Below, piece after piece: positions 1-7,921 of a stretch of DNA of 20,460 nucleotides. Both the position numbers and the translations under genes were made by a program. Origin of the DNA: Oscillospiraceae bacterium. Its GTDB lineage: Bacteria > Bacillota_A > Clostridia > Oscillospirales > Oscillospiraceae. Position 1 is the first letter of the stretch. Each line of letters begins with the position of its first letter. The DNA lies in NCBI GenBank assembly GCA_017470325.1, contig JAFUES010000071.1, forward strand, positions 1-20,460, in the 5' to 3' direction. The notes below the pieces were generated by a model. That model had not been told where the DNA came from. It ran no database searches and saw nothing but the letters and a program-made list of their open reading frames with translations.

Positions 1-1146
1 CAGATCCACCTCGCCCGGCACATAGTCAAAATACAGCCACTGCCCGTCGTTGGCGTCCACGATGCCCTTGGCACGGAGGATCACGCCGTATTTGGCCTCG
101 TCCTCCAGGGCGTTCAGGATGCCGCGCAGCTCCTCCTCGCTGAACTTGCGGGGCGTCTCCATACCCCAGCTGGTAAAGATCTCGTCTGCATGATGGTGAT
201 GATGGTGGTGATGATGCTCATGCTCGTCATCATCGTCATCGTCATGGTGATGGTGGCATTCGCACTCAGGGTCGTCGCACTCCTCGCCGTCCTCGTGATG
301 GTGGTGGTGATGGTGATGATGTTCGTGCTCATCCTCGTCGTCATCATCGTGGTGATGGTGGCATTCGCACTCGGGATCGTCGCACTCCTCGCCGTCCTCG
401 TGATGGTGGTGGTGATGGTGATGATGTTCGTGCTCATCCTCGTCGTCATCATCATGGTGATGGTGGCACTCGCACTCGGGATCGTCGCACTCCTCGTCAT
501 GGTCGTGATGATGGTGGTGATGATGCTCGTGCTCCATACGCTCCATCTCGGCACGCAGGCCGTTTTCTTCCATGGCCTCCTTGATCTGGGCGCCGTCCAG
601 TTGGGCCCAGGGGGTAGTGATCAGGCCGGCATGGTCGTTGAGTCCCTTGAGCAGTTCCACCGCCTCCAGGATCTTGGCGTCCTTGGCAGTGTCGGTACGG
701 CTCATGACGATCAGGTCGGCATTGGCCACCTGGTCGTTAAAGAACTCGCCGAAGTTGCGCATGTACATCTTCGCCTTGCCCGCGTCCACCACGGTGACCT
801 TGGCGCCGATCTGCGCACCCTCTACCCGCTCCACAGCGGCGGCCACATCCGAGAGCTTGCCCACGCCGGAGGGCTCGATGATGATGCGGTCGGGGGCAAA
901 ATCCTCCATGACCTTCTTCAGCGCCTTGGTGAAGTCACCCACCAGTGTGCAGCAGATGCAGCCGGAATTCATCTCGGTGATCTCCACGCCGGCGTCCTTC
1001 AAAAAGCCGCCGTCGATGGCGATCTCGCCGAACTCGTTTTCGATCAGGACCAGCTTTTCTCCCTGATAGCCTTCGGCGATCAGCTTGCGGATCAGCGTCG
1101 TCTTGCCCGCGCCCAAAAAGCCGGAATAAATATCGATCTTCGTCAT
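1..1146 (-). CDS. CobW-type G3E GTPase with His/Cys-rich repeat insert (3' end outside window)
   Basis: This is a G3E-family P-loop GTPase of the CobW/YjiA/YciC type. Known members act in the cytosol as GTP-driven metal chaperones, mostly for zinc, cobalt or nickel. The 382 codons seen show a Walker A motif (GFLGAGKTT, residues 9-17), the family metal site CICC (C63, C65, C66), a Walker B-like EPSG (91-94) and SRTD (149-152) in place of NKxD. Residues 206-319 are a His/Asp/Glu/Cys-rich insert with about 50 histidines and nine cysteines, in 35-residue tandem repeats. After it the CobW C-terminal domain begins (FTSWGMETPRKFSEEEL) and runs off base 1. The ATG at 1146 follows GGAGG about 10 nt upstream. 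The gene lies 40 bp downstream of the GtrII-like gene. No clear Zur site was recognised, and the cognate metal cannot be read from the sequence. Confidence 0.93.
   Translation of the reverse strand, partial: MTKIDIYSGFLGAGKTTLIRKLIAEGYQGEKLVLIENEFGEIAIDGGFLKDAGVEITEMNSGCICCTLVGDFTKALKKVMEDFAPDRIIIEPSGVGKLSDVAAAVERVEGAQIGAKVTVVDAGKAKMYMRNFGEFFNDQVANADLIVMSRTDTAKDAKILEAVELLKGLNDHAGLITTPWAQLDGAQIKEAMEENGLRAEMERMEHEHHHHHHHDHDEECDDPECECHHHHDDDDEDEHEHHHHHHHHHEDGEECDDPECECHHHHDDDDEDEHEHHHHHHHHHEDGEECDDPECECHHHHDDDDDDEHEHHHHHHHHHADEIFTSWGMETPRKFSEEELRGILNALEDEAKYGVILRAKGIVDANDGQWLYFDYVPGEVDL
190..531 (-). repeat. In-frame tandem repeat, 105-bp (35-aa) unit, His/Asp/Cys-rich
   Basis: Inside the CobW-type gene a 105-bp unit is repeated in frame: 391-495, 286-390 and a shorter third copy at 190-285, with a His-rich lead-in at 496-531. 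Each unit encodes EECDDPECEC, then four His, an acidic run, HEH-type residues and nine His (the third copy has a slightly changed acidic run). Copies 1 and 2 are nearly identical in DNA, which suggests recent slippage or duplication. Copy number is likely to vary between strains. Confidence 0.95.
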
Positions 1147-1186
1147 TGTGTTTCCTCCATTTATCTTCAATTAAGAATATACAAAT

Positions 1187-2725
1187 TTAGTTTTTCGGAA
1201 CCGGCAAATTGATGATGACGGTATCACCCACGACCTTTACCGAATCCTGCAGCGGCCAGGTGTTCATATCGTCCAGCACGCCGCTCTGTTCCAGCTGCTG
1301 GAGCATGCCGCTATCCACCGCACGGTAGTTGCTGCCCAGGATACTGCGCAGATACAGTGGGGCGTAGATGTTGTCATACAGAAGGTTCCGCCGCAGTTGG
1401 TGGGCGTGGACCAGGATCTCGTCGATCTCGTAAGCGCCCGCCGCCACCAGGGATTCATCCCCGCCGCCGGCAAAGGCGATGTATTTCACCGAACCGTCGT
1501 CCAGCTCATGGATACGGGTCAGCATTTCCGTAGCCGTCTCCCGGGAGCGCTCCATGCACTTGTCCATCTCAAAGTAGCAGGCGTTGGCCTGGAGCACGAA
1601 TTTCAGCACCAGCAGGGCGAAGAAAACTGCCGCCGCCGTGCTGTGCCGGGGCTTGCAGTAGCGCTCAAACAGCAGCAGGGAGAAAATATACAGCACGCTC
1701 AGGCTCTGGAGCATCAGCATGTGATACACCACCTCGGGGGAGGCGTAGACCCACATGCAGGCGAATACCGGGATCACCAGCAGGCTCAGCACCATCAACA
1801 GCAGCCGCCAGCCCTCTTTGAAGAGGCCGGTCTTGATCCCCGCCAGGACCATGACTGCCGCCGTGCCCAGCAAAAACAGGATGTTCAGCGCCGCGTACAG
1901 AGTCAAGCCGTATGTACGGATATCACCGCCCAGGAAGAAGCGGGCAACGGTGGTCAGGGTCTCCTTCAGCGCCAGGACCAGCGTGCCCAGCCCCAGCTGT
2001 CCCAGCTCGCCGATGCCCTGATAGTCCGCCGCGTGCACATACTCCACGGCCATGCAGAGCTTCCACATGAGCCAGTAGGCCAGCAGGCCGCCGCCGTAGA
2101 CGACCAGCTGCCGCAGGATCCAGTGGCCGTATTCCCTGCGCTCATAGCGCTTGGAGAACAGCTCCCACATATAGTGGCACATGCTCAGCAGCAGGGCAAA
2201 AGACACATAGGCCTGATAGATCCCGCAGGAAAAGCAGATCAGCAGCAGGGCGAGGAACGTGTGCTTCCAGCTCCGGTCCCCCACCAGGGACAGCCGCACC
2301 GCCAGAGCGGCCAGGAACATGGCCAGCATATAGCCGTCCGCCGCATACTGGAAAAAGAAGGTGTTGACAATGCAGGGGAAGCTGACCAGCAGCCCGCCGG
2401 TCAGGGCGATGGCCACGGGGTTCTTCACCTCGAAGATGTCCACAATCACCGCCGCAGTCAGGCCGATCCAGAACAGGGAGAACAGGCCCGTGATCCAGGG
2501 CAGGTCGAAGAAGGTGCTGGGCCAGCAGGCCACCATCAGAAACCAGCGGCCGATGGCCACGGTGTTCTGGGTGGCGTACGCATGGTACAGTGCGTCATGA
2601 TTCAAAAGGGTATTGGTAAACTTATAGAGATGTGCGATCAGGCCGATGACCAGCACGGAAAAAAACGCCAGCTTCCAAGTGGATTTGATCCGCTCTCTAT
2701 AGAGACGCAGAATGCTCTCTCCCAT
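1187..2725 (-). CDS. GtrII-like polytopic glycosyltransferase
   Basis: This 512-residue multi-pass membrane protein resembles the GtrII glucosyltransferase family (Pfam Glucos_trans_II). Those enzymes move glucose from a lipid-linked donor onto an extracytoplasmic surface polymer. About ten hydrophobic segments span residues 15-390, and a soluble C-terminal tail of about 120 residues follows. The first loop has LNHDALYHAYATQNTVAIGRW, which fits the acidic residue and conserved GRW block of this family. The open frame begins at a GTG (2734), but AAGGCGGTGA, one mismatch from a perfect Shine-Dalgarno, covers that GTG and sits 5 nt before an ATG at 2725, so I chose the ATG. It lies 88 bp downstream of metG across a hairpin. 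The acceptor polymer is unknown, and the family call rests on topology and one motif region. Confidence 0.75.
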   Translation of the reverse strand: MGESILRLYRERIKSTWKLAFFSVLVIGLIAHLYKFTNTLLNHDALYHAYATQNTVAIGRWFLMVACWPSTFFDLPWITGLFSLFWIGLTAAVIVDIFEVKNPVAIALTGGLLVSFPCIVNTFFFQYAADGYMLAMFLAALAVRLSLVGDRSWKHTFLALLLICFSCGIYQAYVSFALLLSMCHYMWELFSKRYERREYGHWILRQLVVYGGGLLAYWLMWKLCMAVEYVHAADYQGIGELGQLGLGTLVLALKETLTTVARFFLGGDIRTYGLTLYAALNILFLLGTAAVMVLAGIKTGLFKEGWRLLLMVLSLLVIPVFACMWVYASPEVVYHMLMLQSLSVLYIFSLLLFERYCKPRHSTAAAVFFALLVLKFVLQANACYFEMDKCMERSRETATEMLTRIHELDDGSVKYIAFAGGGDESLVAAGAYEIDEILVHAHQLRRNLLYDNIYAPLYLRSILGSNYRAVDSGMLQQLEQSGVLDDMNTWPLQDSVKVVGDTVIINLPVPKN

Positions 2726-2730
2726 GTTCG

Positions 2731-2740
2731 TCACCGCCTT
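2731..2740 (-). promoter_or_regulatory. Ribosome binding site that decides the GtrII-like start
   Basis: On the minus strand AAGGCGGTGA differs at one base from the full anti-16S complement AAGGAGGTGA and ends 5 nt before the ATG at 2725. It overlaps the upstream in-frame GTG, which is therefore an unlikely start. Confidence 0.7.
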
Positions 2741-2768
2741 TCGTTCTTTCTTATCGTTTCAAGCCGGT

Positions 2769-2796
2769 ATCCTGCGGCGCGTTGGCGCCGCAGGAT
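2769..2796 (-). other. Intercistronic stem-loop between metG and the GtrII-like gene
   Basis: A perfect 12-bp inverted repeat (ATCCTGCGGCGC / GCGCCGCAGGAT) with a 4-nt loop lies 17 bp after the metG stop. There is no T-run after it on either strand, so it looks more like an mRNA-processing or attenuation hairpin than a complete intrinsic terminator. Confidence 0.7.
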
Positions 2797-2813
2797 CCTA
2801 TCGGTTGTTCGTC

Positions 2814-4757
2814 TCAGCAGAGCTGGGCGCCGGCAGGCACGCTGTCATCCAGGATGATCAGGTGCAGCTCCTCCTTGCCGTCCACCTCGCGGACAGCGGA
2901 GAGCAACATGCCGTTGGAGTCCTGGCCCATCATCTTGCGGGTGGGCAGGTTCAGGATCGCCACCACGGTCTTGCCCACCAGATCCTCCGGCTCATAGAAC
3001 TTGTGGATGCCGGAGAGGATCTGCCGCGGGGTGCCGCTGCCATCGTCCAGGGTGAACTTCAGCAGCTTCTCGGACTTCTTCACCGCCTCGCAGCTGAGGA
3101 TCTTGCACACGCGCATGTCGTTCTTGTAAAAGTCGTCGATGCTCACGTCGGGCAGCACAGGCTTGACTGCTGGGGCTGCGGGCTTGTCGTGCTTCTCCAG
3201 CTCCTGGAGCATCTTGGCCATGTCGATGCGGGGGAAGAGGGTCTCGCCCTTGTGGACGGTGACCGTTGCGGGCAGGACGCCGTAGGTGTTCGCCTTCTCC
3301 CAGGTGATCGCCTCACCCTGAGCGCCGATCTGGGCAAAGGCCTTCTCGCAGCTCTCGGGGATAAAGGGCGTCAGCAGCACCAGGGCCACACGCAGGGCCT
3401 CCAGCAGGTTGTACATAACGGTGGCGAGGCGTGCCTTCTTGCTCTCGTCCTTGGCCAGGACCCAGGGCGCGGTCTCGTCGATATACTTGTTGGCCCGCTG
3501 GATCAGCTTGAAGACCTCCTCCAGTGCCACATGCAGCTGGAAGGCCTCCATCTGCTCCTCGTACTTGTCGCGGGTAGACTGGATCAGACCCACCAGATCC
3601 TCGTCCAGGGCGTCGGCCTCCCGCTCAGCCGGCAGCGTGCCGCCGAAGTACTTCTCCACCATGGCGGTGGTCCGGGACACCAGGTTGCCCAGGTCATTGG
3701 CAAGGTCCGTGTTGATGGTGGAGATCAGCAGCTCGTTGGAGAAGTTGCCGTCGGAACCGAAGGGGAAGGTGCGCATCAGGAAGAAGCGTAGGGCGTCCAC
3801 GCCGAACTTCTCCGCCAGCACATAGGGATCCACCACGTTGCCCTTGGACTTGGACATCTTGCCGCCGTCGATGATCAGCCAGCCGTGGCCATAGACCTTA
3901 TTGGGCAGCTTCATGCCCATGCTCATGAGCATGGCGGGCCAGATGATGGAGTGGAAACGGACGATCTCCTTGCCCACGATGTGGTGCACATAGGGCCAGT
4001 ACTTGTCAAAATCGTCATAGCGGTCATTCAGGTAGCCAAGAGCGGTGGCGTAGTTGAACAGGGCGTCCACCCACACATAGACCACGTGACCCGGATCAAA
4101 GTCCACCGGGATGCCCCAGCTAAAGCTGGTGCGGGAGACGCACAGGTCCTCCAGGCCAGGCTTGATGAAGTTGTTGATCATCTCATTGACGCGGGAGGCA
4201 GGCTGCAGGAAGGTACCGGTCTCCAGCAGCTCCTGCACGGGCTTGGCGTACTTGGAGAGGCGGAAGAAATAGGCCTCCTCCTCGGCGTACTTCACCGGGC
4301 GGCCGCAGTCCGGGCAGCAGCCGTTGACCAGCTGGCTGTCGGTCCAGAAGCTCTCGCAGGGGGTGCAATACATGCCCTTGTAGGCGCCCTTGTAAATGTC
4401 GCCGTTCTCGTACATCTTCTTGAAGATCCGCTGGATGGCCACCACATGGTAGTCGTCGGTGGTGCGGATGAAGCGGTCATTGGAGATGTTCATCAGCTTC
4501 CACAGATCCAGGATGCCGCCCTTGCCGGTGACGATCTTATCCACGAACTCCTGGGGCGTGACGCCGGCCTCCTTGGCCTTCTCCTCGATCTTCTGGCCGT
4601 GCTCGTCCGTGCCGGTCAAGAACATCACGTCATAGCCGCACAGCCGCTTGTAGCGGGCAATGGTATCGGTGGCCACGGTGCAGTAGGTGTGGCCGATATG
4701 CAGCTTGTCCGAGGGGTAGTAGATCGGTGTGGTGATATAAAATCTTTTCTCTTCCAT
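2814..4757 (-). CDS. metG: Methionine--tRNA ligase
   Basis: Methionyl-tRNA synthetase (647 residues) charges tRNA-Met in the cytosol with methionine using ATP. It has the class I HIGH motif (20-23), a knuckle with C131, C134, C148 and C151 that fits a zinc-binding MetRS subtype, and KMSKS at 300-304. An alpha-helical anticodon-binding domain follows. The C-terminal Trbp111-like tRNA-binding domain starts near residue 545 (VSIDDFYKNDMRVCKI and onward) and supports dimerisation and tRNA binding. The length is normal for the form with the C-terminal domain. The ATG at 4757 has GGAGG about 9 nt upstream. It lies 46 bp after the VanW-family gene on the same strand. That gap is too short for a T-box leader, so its expression probably depends on upstream transcription or a weak local promoter. 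Confidence 0.98.
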   Translation of the reverse strand: MEEKRFYITTPIYYPSDKLHIGHTYCTVATDTIARYKRLCGYDVMFLTGTDEHGQKIEEKAKEAGVTPQEFVDKIVTGKGGILDLWKLMNISNDRFIRTTDDYHVVAIQRIFKKMYENGDIYKGAYKGMYCTPCESFWTDSQLVNGCCPDCGRPVKYAEEEAYFFRLSKYAKPVQELLETGTFLQPASRVNEMINNFIKPGLEDLCVSRTSFSWGIPVDFDPGHVVYVWVDALFNYATALGYLNDRYDDFDKYWPYVHHIVGKEIVRFHSIIWPAMLMSMGMKLPNKVYGHGWLIIDGGKMSKSKGNVVDPYVLAEKFGVDALRFFLMRTFPFGSDGNFSNELLISTINTDLANDLGNLVSRTTAMVEKYFGGTLPAEREADALDEDLVGLIQSTRDKYEEQMEAFQLHVALEEVFKLIQRANKYIDETAPWVLAKDESKKARLATVMYNLLEALRVALVLLTPFIPESCEKAFAQIGAQGEAITWEKANTYGVLPATVTVHKGETLFPRIDMAKMLQELEKHDKPAAPAVKPVLPDVSIDDFYKNDMRVCKILSCEAVKKSEKLLKFTLDDGSGTPRQILSGIHKFYEPEDLVGKTVVAILNLPTRKMMGQDSNGMLLSAVREVDGKEELHLIILDDSVPAGAQLC

Positions 4758-4803
4758 GCTCTCTTTCCTCCAACTGTATCTAAATTGATTTATCTTTTCA
4801 CGC

Positions 4804-6597
4804 TCAGCGCTGGATATCTTCTTCGTGCTTGTGGTAGATGCCGTCCGGTTCTTCGATGGTCTCGATCAGATTGCCGTCCTTGTCGTAGACGTTCTTGTGA
4901 CCGTACACGTGCCAGCCGATGATCACGTCGCCGCCGTCCTCGGTAAAGTAATAGCGGTCATAGGTCAGCTCCACATAGCTGCCGTCCTCGTCGGTGCCCC
5001 AGATCTCCATGGTCAGGGTCAGCTCCTCCGGGTCGGCGTTGGCTACGATCTTGATGGGATAGTTGCGGCTGTTGCGGAACTTGAAGTCCGGGTTGGGCCA
5101 GCTGACCGTGGCGTCATGGGCGGGCGGCAGATAGTTGACCAGGAAGTAGTGGGCTTCCCGCTCCACCGTCTCCATGTTGGCGAACACCGTGGCGCAGTAC
5201 AGGGTAGAGGATACCTGGCAGACGCCGCCGCCGATCTCCTGGACCACTTCGCCGTCCTGATAAGCGGCCGCCTCCTTGAACCCGGCCTCCCGGGTGCGCT
5301 GGCCGACCGTTTCGTTATAGGAGAACACCTCGCCCGGCATCAGGATGGTGCCGTTGATCTTGGAGCAAGCCAGCTGGATGTTGTTCACACGCTCCGGCGT
5401 GCTGCCGCCGAACAGTGTGGTCTGGGCGCCCAGCTTGTCCCGGTAGAGCATGCCGGTCAGGGATTCCGCCGTGACCTCCGGATAGGTGATCTCCAGCGGG
5501 ATCGTCACCGTCTCGGCGGGGCCTGCCTCCTCCCACAGGGCCTTGGCCTGCTCCACGTCAAAGGTGCAGCCCACGATCTCCTCGATCACCTCGAAGCCGC
5601 CTTCTACAAAAGAAGCGTCCACAGGGGTGATGTGCAGTTCCTTATAGATCGCGTCGAAGTCGGGCATGGTCAGCTCGTTATCCGCGTGCTGATGATCCAC
5701 TTCCTTCTGGTCGCTGCCCAGGGCGGCGACGATCTCCGTGTACAGGTGTTCTTCGTCGATCTCCATCTGGCCTGCGCCCTTCATCATGCGCAGCTCTTCC
5801 TGCTCCTTGTCCACCTCATAGTCCCGCGCCACGGTCTTTTCCTGGAACTCTGCTACAGCTTTTTCGATGGCAGAGCGGATATAGTCCTCGTTGAGGGTGG
5901 TAAACTTCTGGCTCACGTCCGTGGAGACTACCAGGCCCTTCAGATAGCGCAGCAGGTTTTCATACCAGTTGTCGCCGTGGCCGTAGCGGAAAGCGGCCTC
6001 CGCGGCCACATCCCGGGGCAGCATGGCGCCGGACTCGTACATGTCGATCTCGAAGCTCACATCCGCGGGCAGCTTCACCGTCAGCGGGATCTCCGCGCTC
6101 TCGTCCCAACCGGAGGCGCCCAGCTTGTCCATGGTCTCCGACCGGGTCAAGCCGCTGACGTCCACCCCGTCCAGGAAGACCTTGGGCAGGTTCTTTTCGC
6201 TGTGGGTCACAAAGTATCCGCCTGCGGTGGCGCCGCCGGCGATGACCACCGCCAGCACCAGCACCACGATCAGAAAGATCTTCAGCCCGTGCAGGAATTT
6301 CTTCCGTTTGGCCCGGCGGATCGCCGCCTTCCGGGCGCGCTCCGCCTCCTTGATGGCTTTGGCCTCGGCCTTGGCGGCCTCCGCCTCCAGTCTGGCGAGC
6401 TCCGCCCGCTCCTTCTCCGCGGCTCGGGCTGCCGCCTTGGCCTGGCGCTCCGCCTCTCTCTCCGCGCGGGAACTGCCGCGGCTCTGGCGCTGGCTGCGCT
6501 CCTCGGCCTCCCGCCGCTCCCGACGGCTCACGCCGCTGCTATTCTCGGTTTCCGGGCTCTGATGGGAGCCTCTTGTCGTTTTGTTTTTCTCTGCCAC
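4804..6597 (-). CDS. VanW family protein with cytoplasmic coiled coil and peptidoglycan-binding-like domain
   Basis: This 597-residue single-pass membrane protein has a long Arg/Lys/Ala/Glu-rich cytoplasmic segment predicted to be helical (residues 24-100), a membrane helix at about 101-128, and a large outside part. The outside part begins with a YoaR-like putative peptidoglycan-binding module (VFLDGVDVSGLT, from about 139). It ends with a VanW domain containing TTLFGGSTPERVNNI, LMPGEVFSYNETVG and EIGGGVCQVSSTLY (about residues 395-520). VanW occurs in some vancomycin-resistance clusters, but most family members are chromosomal cell-wall proteins of unknown activity, and nothing here suggests resistance. 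The start is GTG at 6597. Its GAGG ribosome site overlaps the TGA of the upstream hemW gene, so translation is probably coupled. The highly charged cytoplasmic tail is long and could bind partners or nucleic acid (inference). Confidence 0.92.
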   Translation of the reverse strand: MAEKNKTTRGSHQSPETENSSGVSRRERREAEERSQRQSRGSSRAEREAERQAKAAARAAEKERAELARLEAEAAKAEAKAIKEAERARKAAIRRAKRKKFLHGLKIFLIVVLVLAVVIAGGATAGGYFVTHSEKNLPKVFLDGVDVSGLTRSETMDKLGASGWDESAEIPLTVKLPADVSFEIDMYESGAMLPRDVAAEAAFRYGHGDNWYENLLRYLKGLVVSTDVSQKFTTLNEDYIRSAIEKAVAEFQEKTVARDYEVDKEQEELRMMKGAGQMEIDEEHLYTEIVAALGSDQKEVDHQHADNELTMPDFDAIYKELHITPVDASFVEGGFEVIEEIVGCTFDVEQAKALWEEAGPAETVTIPLEITYPEVTAESLTGMLYRDKLGAQTTLFGGSTPERVNNIQLACSKINGTILMPGEVFSYNETVGQRTREAGFKEAAAYQDGEVVQEIGGGVCQVSSTLYCATVFANMETVEREAHYFLVNYLPPAHDATVSWPNPDFKFRNSRNYPIKIVANADPEELTLTMEIWGTDEDGSYVELTYDRYYFTEDGGDVIIGWHVYGHKNVYDKDGNLIETIEEPDGIYHKHEEDIQR

Positions 6598-6605
6598 GTG
6601 TCAAA

Positions 6606-6610
6606 CCTCA
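6606..6610 (-). promoter_or_regulatory. hemW stop codon overlapping the VanW-gene ribosome binding site
   Basis: On the minus strand TGAGG holds both the hemW stop (TGA, 6608-6610) and the GAGG (6606-6609) that lies 8 nt before the GTG start at 6597. Ribosomes ending hemW would sit on the next initiation site, which indicates translational coupling. Confidence 0.7.
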
Positions 6611-7870
6611 ACTTTTGGTCTTTTGTTCATACAGTTCCGCGAACAACTCGTCCTCGCCCTTGGGCAGGCTGATCTTCTTTTCCTGCCGGTCGGCCCGCTC
6701 CAGCCAGGGCGTCCCCTCGGCCAGCCCCTCCGCCTGCGCCTCCAGCATAATGCTGATGAGCGTATTGGAGATCAGGAAGCCCGGCACGGTGAAGTGCCAG
6801 CGGCCGTCCGTCTGCTCGGCCCAGCCCTTTTCTGCAAAGGCCCGCAGCACCCGGCTGATGGGCCGCCAGTCGCACTGGCAGCGGACCCGGTAGTCCTCCT
6901 CGGAGATGCCCCGGGAGGTGCGCATGCCCAGCATGATATATTCCACCGCCCGTTCCAACGGGTCCACCTGCTGGTACTCGTCCACGATGCTGATCTTGCG
7001 AGTCACACCGTAGATGTATTTTTTCAGATCCTTGATGAAGCTGTAGCGCAGCTTCCCCACACAGGAGGCCGCCCCCGGGCCGAAGCCCATATAGTCATCC
7101 AGGTTCCAGTATTTCAAATTGTGTCTCGACTCAAAGCCCGGCGCGCAAAAGTTGGAGATCTCATACTGCCGGTAGCCGTAACGGTCCAGCATTTCCGCAC
7201 AGTAGGAGTACATGTCCGCCTGCTCGTCCTCATCCGGCAGGATGGGCGAGCCGTTGTAATCGGCGTACATCTGTGTCCCTGGCTCCAGCTTCAAGCCGTA
7301 ACAGCTCAGGTGCTCCGGATGCAGCTCTACGGTCTTCGCCAGGGTGTCCGCCCAATCGCTCTTGGTCTGGCTGGGCAGACCGTACATCAGGTCCAGGCTC
7401 AGATTGTCGAAGCCCGCCCGGCGGGCGTCCTCAAAAGCGCGTACCGCCTGCTGGAAATTGTGCCGTCGGCCGATCAGCTTCAGCAGATCGTTGTCCGTGG
7501 ACTGCAGGCCGATGGACAGGCGGTTGACGCCCTCCTGCCGCAGCAGCTTCAGATCGGCCAGATCCACGCTGTCGGGGTTGCACTCCACGGTGATCTCCGC
7601 GTCCATGCGCACATTGCCGTTGGCCTTCAGGGTGTCCAGCAGGGCGATCAGGTTCTCCGCGCCGTAATAGCTGGGGGTGCCGCCGCCGAAGTAGATCGTG
7701 TCCACCTCGTAGTTCTTGATGGCGTGGGCGGATTCCTCCATGTGGGCGATCAGCGCCTTGTGGTATTCTGGCATCAGATCGTCGCAGCCGGCCAGGGAAT
7801 AGAAATCGCAGTAGCTGCACTTACTGGCGCAGAAGGGTATGTGGATGTAGATTCCAAGCCGTGGTTTCAT
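6608..7870 (-). CDS. hemW: HemW-type radical SAM protein
   Basis: This radical SAM enzyme belongs to the HemN/HemW group and has 420 residues. HemW proteins were long annotated as oxygen-independent coproporphyrinogen III oxidase, but characterised ones bind haem and act as haem chaperones. The CX3CX2C motif that binds the 4Fe-4S cluster is at C14, C18 and C21 within PFCASKCSYCDF. GGGTPS, ECNPDS and NRLSIGLQS follow, and the C-terminal HemN_C region starts near residue 300. The protein lacks the N-terminal extension typical of true HemN, which favours HemW. The ATG at 7870 has an AAGGA-type site upstream. It lies 51 bp after htpG. No haem biosynthesis genes are nearby, so the role in this organism is open. 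Confidence 0.9.
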   Translation of the reverse strand: MKPRLGIYIHIPFCASKCSYCDFYSLAGCDDLMPEYHKALIAHMEESAHAIKNYEVDTIYFGGGTPSYYGAENLIALLDTLKANGNVRMDAEITVECNPDSVDLADLKLLRQEGVNRLSIGLQSTDNDLLKLIGRRHNFQQAVRAFEDARRAGFDNLSLDLMYGLPSQTKSDWADTLAKTVELHPEHLSCYGLKLEPGTQMYADYNGSPILPDEDEQADMYSYCAEMLDRYGYRQYEISNFCAPGFESRHNLKYWNLDDYMGFGPGAASCVGKLRYSFIKDLKKYIYGVTRKISIVDEYQQVDPLERAVEYIMLGMRTSRGISEEDYRVRCQCDWRPISRVLRAFAEKGWAEQTDGRWHFTVPGFLISNTLISIMLEAQAEGLAEGTPWLERADRQEKKISLPKGEDELFAELYEQKTKS

Positions 7871-7921
7871 CGCGTATCCTTTCCTTCCGGGCGCCCGTTC
7901 CGGAGCGTCCGGGAGTTTGGT

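Noticed and set aside
190..531. CRISPR array from the regular repeats
   Set aside because: The repeats are contiguous 105-bp units in frame within a protein gene, with no unique spacers.
190..1212. 340-codon plus-strand frame rich in Val and Met opposite the His-repeat region
   Set aside because: It is the antisense of the His/Asp repeats of the CobW-type gene and has no promoter or family match.
2712..4922. Long plus-strand open frames opposite metG
   Set aside because: These are shadows of the metG coding strand with no recognisable domain.
4804..6597. Vancomycin-resistance cluster based on the VanW-family gene
   Set aside because: No vanH, vanA/B, vanX, vanY or two-component genes are nearby. 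VanW-domain proteins are common chromosomal genes in Clostridia.
7876..7921. Hairpin between htpG and hemW (CCGGGCGC / GCGTCCGG) as a terminator
   Set aside because: The stem is imperfect (one G-U pair), the loop is large and there is no T-run, so I do not call termination here.
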